DNA of 64,000 bases from Crocodylus rhombifer (GCA_038503035.1 JAVSML010024259.1:62001-126000), one strand, 5' to 3'. Shown: positions 1-11,945, numbered from the stretch's first letter. Notes: generated by a model from the letters alone, not told the origin. Numbers and translations: made by a program.

Positions 1-4
1 TTAC

Positions 5-88
5 CTGCCTTTCCAATGAAATCTTGTCACACTCCAAATCTTGTTTTGTAGCCCTTTCCTGAAGTAGCTCGTTCCTCATATGTTCAAT
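5..88 (-). CDS. CGNL1: CGNL1 exon, 28 codons: coiled-coil rod (most C-terminal exon in window)
   Basis: On the minus strand an AG acceptor (89-90) opens a phase-0 exon of 84 nt. It ends at a GT donor (3-4). It encodes a charged heptad-rich segment containing NELLQERA and QDLECDKISLERQ, which I recognise as paracingulin (CGNL1) rod sequence. It directly continues the exon at 17594-17683 across a 17.5-kb intron. Known for the family: paracingulin is a cytoplasmic plaque protein of tight and adherens junctions that dimerises through its rod and binds regulators of Rho-family GTPases. The next exon must lie left of the window. Cingulin (CGN) is the close paralogue, but the preceding exon favours CGNL1. 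Confidence 0.88.
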
Positions 89-297
89 CTATTTTAAAAA
101 GAAAAGTAAGAGGTATTAAGCAAAAATTTAGCTGTTTTTTAATGAAACCAGAAGTGTGAAATTCATCATTCCATAAAGCTGAAGGCACATGCATAATACT
201 AAATAATGTTAGCTCCTTGCAGACATTAAAAAACAATGGCACTTTACTTTAAACTCCGTGTGCCCCTGTGCCGAGCCCTGCGTATGCCCAGGAAAGG

Positions 298-483
298 CTG
301 TGCGTTAGTTGGACCTGGCTCTCCCAACATCTGTAATACTGATCAGGCACTTTTAGTGGGGTACTTTTGGTGCTTTTATCTAATAGCTGATTGAACCAGC
401 TATTAGATAAAAGTGCCAAAAAGCCTCACTGAACTCCCCGATCTATTCAGATGCTATAGAGCTGGGTCAAAGTAATGTGCTGC
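298..483. repeat. foldback (inverted-repeat) element, about 186 bp
   Basis: The left arm (about 298-389) is the reverse complement of the right arm (397 to about 483) with a 7-base loop. The innermost part, around 366-389 and 397-420, is nearly perfect (CTTTTATCTAATAGCTG and its complement). The outer parts are about three-quarters matched. A diverged copy of the right arm occurs at about 36146-36225, so this is a dispersed family and not a chance hairpin. It is likely a nonautonomous DNA transposon of foldback form; I cannot name the superfamily. Confidence 0.75.
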
Positions 484-3400
484 TTATTCCAGTAAAGCAT
501 TTTTTTAATGTCTACAAGCAGCTGTTATGTATAATCCTGGACAAAAATTATTCCCTTTCAAAAAAATCACTGCCCATCTTTTTCTTGGTTATTTGTCAGA
601 AAAGGATCTTCTGGATTGCTGAAGGTCACTGAACTTTTACTCCACTAAAACTGTAGGGGGTGGAGAGAAAAAGGTACACGGTGTGATTTACATCAACAGT
701 GACATTAAATGTTAAACAACAACAAATAATAGTATATATTATTATACTATGTATTTTCCATGCTTCAAATGAAGAATTAACTAAAGAGGTACACTGTTCC
801 TTAATTTGTTTTTATCTGAATATTTAATTTTACTGGAAAATTCCTTTGAAGATCAAAAAAGGACTGTAAATTTACCCTCAGAAGGAAGCCAAGTGACAGC
901 TGTTACTGAACTACAATGAGGCATTGAAGCCCAAATTCTCCCCCTCTCCTGCTTCTACTGCAGCTACCGTCAAAATCTTTATAAATGCATTTGTAAGATA
1001 TTGTTACTTCAGTATTTATGCTATTATCGACACAGCTGTTACTGTCAGCAGTATCATACAGGAAATACAGCAAAGATCATGGTAATGTTGATTTCTGTAC
1101 TTACAAAAATATCTGTGAAGGTTTCAGTGACTACCACTACATGTCCTTCATTACCATAGTTATATATTAACTCAGGTTGAGTAAACAAGCAAACTTTCAG
1201 TTCAAATAAATCTGTGATATATAAGTTATCTTACAAAAACCTTCAGACACCCAGCAGCTAATTATTACATAAAAATATAAAACAATGCTGGGAATGTGAA
1301 AGTTAAACAAGTAGAGCACATAATTTTTTATTTTGGGTCTCTTTCACCACATTATAACCTTAAAAACCAAATCTTTAACTAATCACATGTTGAAAAGAGG
1401 TTGTGTAAACTGTTCCAGTAACTTTTATATGGTTTCAGCCACCAGGAGTAATGCATGCAGTTGCAAGTCTTTTGTCCAAGTGGGATTTTCAACACTGACA
1501 CAAGACATTCTTAAACAAAATTCATATCAATTACTGGACTTAAAGTGTATAAGCACCTGACTGCTCTGGATATAATTGTTGCAGAGAGGCCTGGAAGCAT
1601 AATAATATCACCACAGTTGTTTTTTTTCTTCCTCTAAGCACAGTAATTAAACATTTGCCGAGTTATCATTTAATGAAAGATCATTATAATACTTTACTCT
1701 TGTATGCTTTATGAAGAGGTCTTTAAGGAAGACATTATCAGGCAAAAACAAGTTCAGGATGTCATGAGTATCTAGTTAATTAGAGGTTCTAAAAACATCC
1801 TCCACCTGCCTTTAGGAGCCATCTGAATCCCCTCCCACAAGGATGAAGCTATGGAATGAGCAGTAGAACTTCATTTTGATACATGAATGTGTATGGTTGT
1901 TATACATGCCAGTGATCCTAACCTTTAATGTTCTCCAGGTATGGGGATAGCAGAAAAACACACCTGAAGTCAGCATCATGCAGAAATTATTCTTTCTGCC
2001 AAAACTGCTTTGGTGTTGCAAACAGACACAGAAAAAATACAACAAAATCTGAAGTAAAATAAATGACTAATTAAAAATGCAACTGCTAACTGAAAAAGGG
2101 ATTTTGTTACTGATAAAGACCTGCTTAATGAGCCATAAATGTGGTTCCATGCACTAAAACACTATTGCATTCTCACTGTGCTCAAAGATGTAACTAATAT
2201 GCACAACCAAAACCAGGTCTCAAATTAAGGAAGCATTTAAAAGATGATTATCATACTGGCACAGTGATTGATACTGTTGCCAGATGCTTAATGGTAAAAA
2301 GCTGTGCCAGAAAAGGAGGGAAGGAACACAGTGTCAGGGTGGACCTATACAGAAATGCCCATAAAAGAGGAATGACAGGATATAAATCAGTTAGAAGACT
2401 GCTTTCTAGTTATCTCCATGTATTTTTCATTAACAAATATTTTCAACAAAATGCAAAGGGGACCCTGCCCAAAAACGTGCTCTGAAACACAAACTCTACA
2501 ACAGTTCAAAAGTACTCTTGAGCCTGTAGCATGAAGTGGTATGTGCTAAGATTCTACCTTTAACATAATATATTCTGATTACATTAAAAGAATAAATTAA
2601 CTGTGCAGCTTAAGGAAGCAGTTTTCACAGCTGGATTTAAACCCAAAGCATTGGAAACAATAAAAGTATCAGATACTAAAGAGTTTTATTTGACATAACA
2701 GCAATTTGTGCCAGCTTTAGGATTAGAAGCAGCTGCTGGGTCTGTTAGTAGTGAAAAGTAATTTGATTTCTAATACTATTTTAGACCATATCACCACTAT
2801 TTACCATCTCCCACTGGGTATTCAGGCTGTTTTACTTGCTAGGTATTAGCAAGGAGAAGTGGAAAAAAATAGCTATTAACTTACAGTCCATGTACAATTC
2901 TCAAACAAATGACTCAAAAAAGAACATAGGCTTTTAACTAAGGAAGCTAATAAAAACTTTGATCCTTTATAATTGAAAAGGAACCTTCATTTCCACATTT
3001 TCATTTACTAGCCTCGCACACCTGCTGCCAACCTAGACGCAGGTGTACAGCAATTCGTTGGGAATACTTTATCAAAAGGATGTGAATGACACATCCAATG
3101 CAACTTTAGCCTTCCATATTTAGTCTGTCATTGCCATGGAAACTGATCCGTCTTGTGGTTATTGGAAATGACTCTGAAGTCAGTAGATTCACATTTGAAA
3201 TGTTGTGGAGTGCACAAATTTCTGAGGGCATATTATGCATATGTCCATTGTTTTTAAAGAAAAAACAAGCAGCCCAAGTTATTCCTCTTTGTTAGCCACA
3301 GCACTATATAATGAACTATCCTGCTCCCTCTGGCTTTCAGAAGCAGCAGGACTGTTCTCTCTTTCCGTTTTGTGTGTGTTTACTGAAGCCTTTGTTTTTA

Positions 3401-6400
3401 ACCATAATTGTTATTATTTCCTCATATCAAAATCCAAGGTGGTGGGCCCAATCATAATATCTGTAATCCTGATCTATTCCCCAATTAGCTCAGCTATTTT
3501 TCAGACCCAGGGATGAAGTTAAAAGTTTAAATGCAAACTTTCCTAAAGTTTGGAGGTCTTTGGTATAAGAATCTGGGCTCATGCTTATCATTTCCTTCAA
3601 ATATGCTAGACTTCAGATTCTTTGAGAAAGTGGTACTGGCAGTACAAGTCCATGCCAGTCAAAGTTCAGGACCTACCAAGATAAGATTTCTACTTTGTAG
3701 TGATCCTGCATTCCTTGCAGTTATTTCTGGTAACTGCATTTTTTTTTGTATAGGGGACAGATCTTCTCTGTGGGTATTTATTATATTCATGAATCACTGT
3801 GGAAGTGCATGGGATCTTTCTGGGTGGACAAGTTCAGGGAAAATAAATATGAAACCCAAATCTGAAGCACCTCCAGGACAAACATTTGTGGAAGGCTGGT
3901 AGTAAGTCCAGATTATTAAACAAACCATTCTGCATACATTTGTAGTCTTAAGAGTTCCTATAGACCAGAAATTCTTAGCCCAGGTGCCACAGCATGCTGG
4001 GATCCTTTTCAAGGGTTCTACAGGTTGTCATACAATGTTAGTACTGTTAGATGTGCAAATAGATTAATAAACTAAACTCAGGAATTTCAAATAGAAATCC
4101 ACAGTATTAAAACATGCTGACCTGTTGTGTTTTTTCTGAGTTCTTGGTAACAGAAGAATTTCTCTATTATTTTTCTGTAGCCCAAATAAGTCAAAAACTA
4201 AGAGATGGCATTTTCCATGGGGTGCCTCAAGTCTAATGAGAGGTACCTTGATTTTAAAAAAAGTTAAGAACCAGTCCTTACCTTGAAGAGTTTTCTACCA
4301 AGACAAGGTACAAGAACAACAGGATAAGGATCTACTGGCTACATCAGGCAGTCCATAACTCTTATCAGATGGTTAATATATTGTGGGCACTGCATCAAAG
4401 ACAAAACTAAGGAAGGGCATGAAACAGGAAAGAGGAAGTGCTGTATGGATCACTTCAAGGAAAGCGGTCCATATGTGAATGGCAAAACGAAAGAAAGAAC
4501 TGAGATGTTACATGAGAGGCTGGCTTTTACTGATCAAACAGAGGAGGGATATCTCAATGACATCTCACAGACGGAGAAGAGCAAACAAATAAGGAGGAGC
4601 TCAGCTGTGAGAAGCATCAACAATCAGAACAAGATTAGTACTGTACAGGAGGGCCTATAGGGTGTGACACATGAATGAAGGAGGGAAACTGAAGATATCA
4701 TGGTAAATACATTCTGAATGGACTGCCTGACAGTGATGGGAGACTCAGAGTCATGAAAGGAGGCACTAGTATAAATCAGGACATGAGATGATGAAGACAT
4801 GAATGAGAGTTCAGACTGTTGGGACAAAAAGAAAAAGGACAGATTTTCAAAAGTTACAGACCTGGGTGGGATGAAAAGCAGCTCACTGTTAGTGTCCCTG
4901 TGCATTCAAACCTATGATCTCTTTGCTTAAACCATCCCAAAGTCATGCTCACAGGAATGAGGATATGGCAACAGGGTTATTTGTCCATAAGGAAGTGGAT
5001 GGAGACCACGTAATTCATTTCAGAACAGTACATTCCCATCCTGTGTACATTTAGGCAGATTGTGACTGATTAATAGGATTCCTGTGTATTTCAATGCTTG
5101 TATGGCAGAGCAGCAGAACCATGTGACAAGCCTGGATCACATGTAGCTCTGAACTGGCAGTTAGGTATTTGTAATATGGAGCCAGCCCAACCAGAAACCT
5201 GACATTCCCACTTTGTTGCAGCCTCTTCTGGGGAGAAGACAGGGGAAGAAGCATCTCCTGCAACCCTACCTGGATTCTGGGTAATATGTACATAAAAGGG
5301 GGATAAAATGTAATGTTACACCAAATTTATGAGCTGCTTAAACTTGACAATCTCATTTAATTCCACAGAAGATAAAAACAGTCATTTCCATTTGTTTTTC
5401 CTACAGCTTGGAGTATTAGTCTTTGTTATCCATATATTAAGTATTAACACAACAAATGTATAATACAAAATCTTACAGAGACACACAGATATTAACAAAA
5501 CAAATCCATTATCACATTTTATGTCATTATAAATGCTTAACAGACCCTGAAATACTCCAGTAATTTGACTACTTAGCTATTCTGGCATAAACTCAAAAAA
5601 CAAAGCAACCTTTGTATCTCATGCATGAAATGAAAAACTCTGGATCTCAATACAAACACTTCTTTTCCGCATTATGTAACATTTTTGTTACCCATCTGTA
5701 TTTTAGGTTTCCATTTAGCTAGTAAATTAAATTTTTGCAGTAACTACTAGTGCAACTACTGCTAAGGTTCTTTCAGCAGACACTTGCAGCATGTATACCC
5801 TAGTATTAAAGGCTTCCCAACTGAACAGTAGCATAAGCTCAAATTAAAATGGTTCCTTTACATTCTGATTCACTGAACATGAGGGCATCTCTCAAAAATC
5901 TGATTCAGGGCCTGTATAATATCAACAAAATAAAGATAAAAGACACTACTGAAATTCAACAGACCCTGAGAAACCTTAGCCCCAGCAAATTACTAATACT
6001 GTACAATGCTGGTGCAGGAGAGCAAGCTGAGGCTTAACTCATATTAAGGAACTTAACTAGTTCAGTGGAAGATAACTTTTCATTAAGACATGGAAATCAG
6101 GATTTTAATGCTTGTACTCCCACTGCCACTGAAGCTGTTACAACCTCAGAAAGTCTTTCTTCAGAAATAATAAAAAAAAAACCCATTTAAACAACATATT
6201 ATGAACTATGCTGAGCATCATCTGACAATGCACTTGTCTCTATAACCTCAAGAAAACTACTTATGAAGTCAGGTACTTAGGACCTTTGCTGCATGTTACG
6301 CTTAGGCCTGGTTAGTGTCTAAGTGATCAAACAGTAAAACGTGCTAAGTGTCATCATTGTATAGCAAAGCTAGAACTTTTCTGGCAAGGAGTTTCTCCAG

Positions 6401-6875
6401 ATCATATTATCTAACGTGCTGAGCTCAAGTCAGACTGCTTCAGGAAGGTAATACGATCAGGAGACTCTGGTGCAGTGTAGGGGCCGAGACTGACAAGCAG
6501 CTGTATCAATGAAACAGCTGTTTGCCGGTTCCAGCACACCTTCAATGGCTCTGGCACTTAGGGCGTGCTTTATTGAGACTGCAGTGGCATTACCATGCAG
6601 GCTTTCCTCCCTTCCCCATGTCCCTCCTTCCACAAGCATATTGGGAGGGAAGGGAAAAGCTCAGCAATTGAAGAAAGTTTAAATCAAATGAAAACAGGTG
6701 CAGATAAGGTGATCAGCGGAACAGGGAGACTACAAGAGCTTGGCTCATTTAGCTTAGCGGTATGAAGGCTGGGAAGGGATAAAATATTTTTCCAAAAATC
6801 ATGAATGACGTGTGCACCCCACAGCTGGGGAGGCACCATGGCGGCAGGAGTGTGGTGGTAAGCGCAAAGCTCTTA

Positions 6876-7050
6876 CAGATGCTGCTGGCACTGTCAGCAG
6901 CTGGGGGTGTGGGTAGTGACCACCAACAGATGCTGCTGGCAGCAGCAGCCAGCGGGGACTGGGGACCGCCCACAGACACTGCTGGCAGTTAGTGGCAGGG
7001 TGGCAAGTGGAGACCATCCACAGGTGCAGCTGACAGTGTCAGCGGCACCT
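6876..7050. repeat. degenerate 46-51-bp tandem repeat in a GC-rich island
   Basis: Units begin at about 6876, 6927, 6973 and 7021, each opening with a version of CAGATGCTGCTGGCA and most ending in an ACCACC- or CCGCCCAC-like tail. Spacing is 51, 46 and 48 bp. The island (6790-7110) stands out from the AT-rich intron. It is probably the interior of a nonautonomous transposon or a minisatellite. Confidence 0.7.
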
Positions 7051-7054
7051 TTTT

Positions 7055-7090
7055 GTAGGGGGTGTACGTGCACCCATGTGCACCCCCTAC
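7055..7090. repeat. 36-bp palindrome
   Basis: Arms GTAGGGGGTGTA (7055-7066) and TGCACCCCCTAC (7079-7090) pair with one mismatch around a 12-base centre. It directly follows the tandem repeat at 6876-7050 and may mark the end of the same unit. Confidence 0.65.
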
Positions 7091-7649
7091 GCATCACCCC
7101 TGCTGTAAATATATCGGGGTGGGATCAGGAGGCTAATACCAGCCAGGGAAAAAGACCTCTCTAAGATAAAGTACAGTAGTAGCACAAGAACAGATGGGCC
7201 ATGAATACATTTAGTTTAGAGACTGGGAAAAAAGAAATGAGGTTTTGGAACAGCATGCCAGTAGAATAGTGATAACAAATCCTAACATATTTAACATGGC
7301 ACTTTGGTCAGTTTATTAAAGAGATTGTGACATGGCTGCTCCCAGCAGCAGGGGACTGGATTTGATGATCCAAAAGGACTCTTCCTATTTTTTGTTCCCA
7401 TGTCCCTATTTCTGACTACTAGTGACCTGCAGAGTGCCCATGGGTAATTTAACCTCTTTCCCTCAGCTTTCCAATCTGTAAAATTAAAATAACACTATTT
7501 ATCTAACTTGTAAAGTACTGAGATTTACTGATAAAAAGGGGGGGGTCAACCCACCCTGTGAGAGAGCTCCCCAATGGAAAAGATGGACCGCAGTCTAGGA
7601 AAGACCTTGGTTGATGAGATATGAAAAAAGCCAACCGTGAGGGGTGGAT

Positions 7650-7800
7650 GTAGCAGGAAGGCCAGTGTGGACCATTGTTGACACTGGGTGTGCTCAGATT
7701 CTAGTAAGGGTGGAGCTGGTTCCCCTTAAAGGATGCAGGAGGACAGCTCCCATAAAGATGATTTCTATGCATGGGTGCATCTTGACATACCCTTGATGGA
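7650..7800 (+). pseudogene. Gypsy-like aspartic protease fragment
   Basis: The frame through 7674-7700 reads IVDTGCAQILV. This carries the catalytic D-T-G triad (Asp codon 7680-7682) with the hydrophobic residues on both sides expected of a retroviral-type aspartic protease. Sequence on the 3' side stays open for about 60 codons and is followed by decayed sequence. There is no convincing flap region. The call rests on the DTG motif plus its position upstream of integrase. Confidence 0.6.
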
Positions 7801-8089
7801 GAATCCAAGTGACAGTCCATGGGATTACGAGGGACATGCCGGTTGGGGCAACGACAGAATTGCCACACCTGACGATGCTGGGACAAGACTGACCTGAAAC
7901 CTATGATGTTCTAGATGGCATCCAAGTGGGGAGTGGCCTTCACCCAGGACTGAGTGGAGAGGATAAAGGGGAGTTTGCTGAAGAGGAGAGAGAGGCACCT
8001 TTTGATATGGAGGAGCTCATGAGTGGGACCCCAGTTTAGACAAGCACACAGAAAAGAACAAGCTTTCCAGGTCATTTGGGATACCGATA

Positions 8090-8790
8090 CAGTCATCAAG
8101 AGTGACTGAGGAATTGATAACATGGATTTCCAGGGTGGGGATCCCGAGAGAGAGAGTTACAGATCAGGGTACAAACTTTATGTTCCATGTTATTAAAGGG
8201 GTATGTCAGGTGCTTAAGATTAGGCATCTTCTGTCTAGTTTGCACATCCCCAAACTAATGGGTTGGTGGAGCGTTTTAATGGGACCCTTAAGAGTATGCT
8301 TCACCACTGCCCCTCAAGAGGCCCCAGGCACTGGGATCTGTTGATTCCCCACCTCTTATTTGTAGTAAGGGAGGCACCTCAGGCCTCTTTAGGTTATGCC
8401 CCTTCTGAGTTAGTGTATGGGCATTCCCCACAGAGTTTACTGGGCTTGGTTCATGAGGAGTGGGAGAGGGACGAAGGTAGTACAGTAAACCCCTACCAGT
8501 ATGTGTCCTACCTAAAGGAGAGGTTGCAGGTCATGAACAGGGTAGCTGGGAGCAACTTACAAAATGCACAAGGAAAACAAAAAAAGCAGTATACTAAAAA
8601 TATGAGACAACGAGAATTTTGGGTGGAATGTGTCTTAGTCCTCCTTCCCAGCTTCACAAACAAATTTTTGACCTGCTGGTAAGGTCCATTTACAATTGAG
8701 AGGCAGGTGGGCCTGGGTGATTATGAAGTACTCTGACCTGGGCACAGAAAGGAGAAACAGATTTATCATGTGAATCTGCTAAAATTATGG
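8090..8790 (+). pseudogene. Gypsy-like integrase fragment (catalytic core and C-terminal domain)
   Basis: The first frame (8102-8344) contains VTDQGTNF, the strand with the second catalytic Asp. The core continues in another frame (8263-8682) with VERFNGTLKSML, carrying the catalytic Glu, and APSELVYGHSP, a typical core C-terminus. There is thus a frameshift near 8263. Downstream, YHVNLLKLW (8764-8790) is the conserved end of the Gypsy integrase C-terminal domain. Integrase would insert the cDNA into the genome; this copy is inactive. The zinc-binding N-terminus is not recognisable. Confidence 0.85.
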
Positions 8791-8989
8791 CAAGAACCTG
8801 AAGGCCTTCTGGCCACTCCGCTTTTAAAAAAAGGAGGAGTTTGGGCAGGAAATTAAAGTAGCGAGAGAGCAGGCTCAATGTGAGGATAGAGTACGTCTAG
8901 AGCAACACACTTCATGAAGGGGCAGTGAATGCAGTTAAAGCAGGTAGTATGGGAATTTCCTGAGGAAGGGTTAGAGGGGTTGTACATAA

Positions 8990-9481
8990 AATCTTGACTC
9001 TGAAAGGAGCAATTGTCCATGAGAAGAAGTGGAGGAGGATACCCTATCATCAATACAAACTTATTAGAGAGGAACTAAATAAAATGCTGGAATAAGGGGT
9101 AATCGCAGCCGCGCAACCTCTGGAGGAGCCCCATTATAAGAGCTCCAAAAGCAGACAGGACACTGTGTATTTATTTTTGAAAATTGAATGCCATGATGCA
9201 GTTTGACGCATTCCCCATGCCTCATGTGGGAGAACTTCTGGAGTGTATAGGGCAAGCAAAGTTCATTTCAATTTTCAACCTAGCAAAAGGGTATTGGCAA
9301 ATATAGCTGAGCAGAAGACCAGGCCAAGACAGCATTTGGGATCCCTTCAGGACTGTATGAGTTTAAAGGGATGCCACTCAGTCTTAATGGAGCCATAGAC
9401 ACTTTTCAGCAGTTGACAGACTGGGCACTGGCTCCACATTAGGAGTATGTCGCTGCATACACTGATGACATCGTGGTCTAC
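8990..9481 (+). pseudogene. Gypsy-like reverse transcriptase, N-terminal part
   Basis: Contains FDAFPMPH (about 9206), FNLAKGYWQI (about 9276) and the catalytic YTDD box (9458-9469), all in the expected RT order with in-frame stops between them. It is cut after the YTDD box by the solo LTR at 9482. The remainder resumes at 10614. The upstream part (8990-9120) has the pre-RT PYHQYKLIREEL block. Confidence 0.82.
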
Positions 9482-10608
9482 TGTGGCAGAGCACCTTTGC
9501 TGCCTGCCACTTTAGGGGCCAAAGCAAGCAGCAGGGCAGCCAGCAGGTGCAGGCCAGCCTGATGAGGCAGTCACATGACCGCAGGAGGGCCTTATGATTG
9601 GAAGAGTGGGTTGAGCAGCCTCCATATTAACTCAAGCCCTCAGTCCTGAGCTAGAAGTTTTCTGCAAGCAGCCAGGGAAGAATATCACCTGGCTGAGCTG
9701 CTGCTCATGGAACATCTTTGGAGGTAAGGGCAAGAGCTACAGGGATGGCAGGAGTCTCCTAGTCCTGGGGAATGACCAAAAGCTACACTCTGCTAAGGTG
9801 TGATGGTGTGGTGGGGCTGCCTGTGGCAGGGTGGTCCCCAGGAAATGTCATACAAGTTGTCTCCCTAGTGAAAAGAGTAGGATGCCTTATAGACCCAGCC
9901 CCCACAAACTGGTGGGTAACCCAGACGTAGGCACAGGCATACATAGGGAAAGGCACCTGAGCCCCACTGGGAGCAAGTCCTGGGTGGCCCCAGTGAGGGG
10001 GCAGAAAATGAGTCTAGTGAAGGGGCAGAAGTGTGTGTAGAAGCCCACACAGAGTAGGGTTCATGGTAGCAGCCTGAAGGACTGTGTGTAAGGGATGCAG
10101 AGTAGGGTCTGCTGAGGTGGGTCTGAAAGGCTGCACAGGGTACACGCAGAGTAGAGTCGACCTGAAGGGCTGCACATAGGCCAGCCCCACAAGACAGTGC
10201 TAACCTAAGTAGGAGGCCCTACTGAGAGGGCACAAGTGGTAGGCCCTAGTATGAGGGTGCAAGTTGAAGCCCTATTGAGAGGGCGTAATGGCCAAGGATA
10301 CCTGAGGTCACATTTGGGCCAGAGGCCGAGTGGTACAGCTCAGCAAGGGAGCTGGGGGAAGTAACAGTGGGAAGTAATAATGGCCTAGTGATTTGGATGC
10401 TGTCTGTGAGACATGGGACATGGTATAGGGAAGGTCAGAGCCATGTGTTTTATGCCCTAGGCATCGGGGCACTAAATGGGCAGCCTCCTGCATTTTTACA
10501 CCAATTATTTATATAACAAGTTGTGGCAGGTGAGACTGGGTAGACTGCCCCAGAGACAGGTGGGCAGGCCAAGGATGAGACCCACGCCCGAGCAGGCCCC
10601 TTGTAACA
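9482..10608. mobile_element. solo LTR, 1127 bp, inserted in Gypsy RT
   Basis: Begins TGTGGCAG and ends TTGTAACA, the canonical TG...CA of an LTR. It is flanked by identical 5-bp target duplications TCTAC (9477-9481 and 10609-10613). Removing the insert and one TCTAC rejoins the interrupted RT reading frame exactly, which fixes both ends. Internally there are two short tandem arrays: about 48-bp units beginning CAGAGTAG near 10050, 10098 and 10147, and about 27-bp units beginning near 10214, 10242 and 10268. I see no clear AATAAA. It could be from an endogenous retrovirus or a Gypsy element. Since LTR orientation is not certain, no strand is given. Confidence 0.9.
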
Positions 10609-10613
10609 TCTAC

Positions 10614-10900
10614 ACAAAAGGATGGGACCAGCATGTAGCAGCACTTAGAGAAGTCTTATAAGCCTTAAGACAGGCCAACTTAATGGCCAACCTGAAAAAG
10701 TGTGCTCTGGGCAAAGCTGAAACTAAATACCTGGGGCTCCTGGCAGGCTAAGGCTGAATAAAGCCCCTGGCAGATAAGATTGATATAATAAGGAACTATG
10801 AGCCCCCACAGAATCAGATACAAATACAGGCCTTTCCCAGATTGGCCAGGTAACTATCGTAGGGTTCATTCCCTGCTTCACAGAGCTAATGAGCCCTATG
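10614..10900 (+). pseudogene. Gypsy-like reverse transcriptase, C-terminal part
   Basis: Continues the RT after the LTR insertion: WDQHVAALREVL (about 10623) is followed by ANLMANLKKCALG and TKYLGLL, the thumb-side blocks that follow the YxDD box in Ty3/Gypsy RT. In-frame stops and frameshifts follow towards the connection domain. Confidence 0.82.
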
Positions 10901-10999
10901 ATCAATGCCATCCAGGGAAGAGGCAACAGCTTGATCAAGTGGGATGCTAGGTGCTAGGAAGCTTTTGAAAGTGTCAGGAGGGAGTATTACACTGGCCTG

Positions 11000-11400
11000 A
11001 TTTTTCACAGCCTTTTATTCTACATACTAATGCATTGGGTGAGGCGATAGCTGCAATCCTCCCTTAAATGGCAGAAGGAATAGAGAGGCCAGTAACATAT
11101 GCCAGCAGGAAACTCAACTATCATGAGAGAAGGTATGCTACAGTTAAAAGAGAGTGCCTAACATTTAAGTTGGGAGTGGAATATTTTAGATATTACCTGT
11201 TAGGCCATGAATTTAATCACAGATCATGCCCCATTAAAATGGCATAGGTCCACAAAAACAAACAATGCCCTGATTATGTGGTGGGCTTTAGCACTGCAAC
11301 CATTTCAGTTTTCTGTTGAATATAGGACAGAAAAGACTGATGTAGTGGCTAATTTTTCTATCCCATTGCCATCCAAGGGAGAGACCGGAAGCACGTGGCT
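11000..11400 (+). pseudogene. Gypsy-like RNase H fragment
   Basis: Encodes blocks such as VTYASRKLN (about 11092), ATVKRECLTFKLGVEYFRYY (about 11139) and LITDHAPLKW (about 11213), the typical RNase H of Ty3/Gypsy pol. The order in the frame is correct relative to RT. A CR1 tail begins about 100 bp downstream, so any sequence after RNase H is not visible here. Confidence 0.82.
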
Positions 11401-11489
11401 GTTTACAAACTACTCAGGGGGGACCAGCAGGCATTGGGGGAGTCCCTGTTCCCCCGAGTGCTATCAGGAGTGGCTAGAAATAACTGACA

Positions 11490-11735
11490 TAAGCTGGCAG
11501 AGGGTAGATTCAGGCTAGACATCAGGAGGCGCTACTTCACTGTCAGGGCAGCTAGGACTTGGAACCAACTTCCAAGATAAGTGGTGCTGGCTCCTATCCT
11601 GGGGGTCTTTAAGAGGAGGCTAGATGAACACCTTGCTGGAGTCATTTGACCCCAATACTCTTTCCTGCCATGGCAGGGGGTCGTACTTGATGATCTGCTC
11701 AGGTCCCTTCCGACCCTACCAACTATGAAAGCACA
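11490..11735 (+). mobile_element. CR1 LINE, 5'-truncated, 3' end
   Basis: Encodes the end of CR1 ORF2 (FRLDIRRRYFTV, then FKRRLDEHLAGVI and a stop) followed by the CR1 3' untranslated region, which has the typical GATGATCTGCTCAGGTCCCT stretch and ends near CTATGAAAG at 11729. It inserted at the 3' side of the Gypsy remnant. Its last 131 bp are included in the 341-bp duplication. Confidence 0.85.
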
Positions 11736-11945
11736 TTAGGTAATATCTGAAGAACTGCCAGCAGGAAAACCAGCTGCACCAAGTAATTGGTGAAGAACAC
11801 CTAGTGGTGTCTTGAGGGGCGCAACGTATGGAAGGAAAGATGTGAGGAAGGGAGGAAAGCCCAAAGTGATCTCCCAATTCAACTTACCCCAGATGAAACA
11901 AGGAACACCAGCAGGGAACAGAGCTCCATGCAGCACTTCAGGACC
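11605..11945 (+). repeat. 341-bp direct duplication, copy 1
   Basis: Identical base for base to 13207-13547, offset 1602 bp. It starts within the CR1 ORF2 end, runs through the CR1 3' end at about 11735 and continues about 210 bp into flanking sequence. Here the CR1 part is continuous with more 5' CR1 sequence, so this is the source context. Confidence 0.97.

Larger units (their letters stand above)
7540..11500 (+). mobile_element. degenerate Ty3/Gypsy-like retrotransposon with PR-IN-RT-RH order
   Basis: Plus-strand remnants of a pol region in the order aspartic protease (about 7650-7800), integrase (about 8090-8790), reverse transcriptase (about 8990-9481, continuing 10614-10900) and RNase H (about 11000-11370). 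Stops and frameshifts occur throughout, so it is dead. Only about 220 bp separates the integrase C-terminal motif from RT-proximal sequence, leaving no room for LTRs or a gag between them. Known: most Ty3/Gypsy elements have integrase last. Integrase before RT is found in the Gmr1 type, first described from Atlantic cod. The gag region and own LTRs are not identified. The element is interrupted by a solo LTR (9482-10608) and followed by a CR1 tail. Confidence 0.8.
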
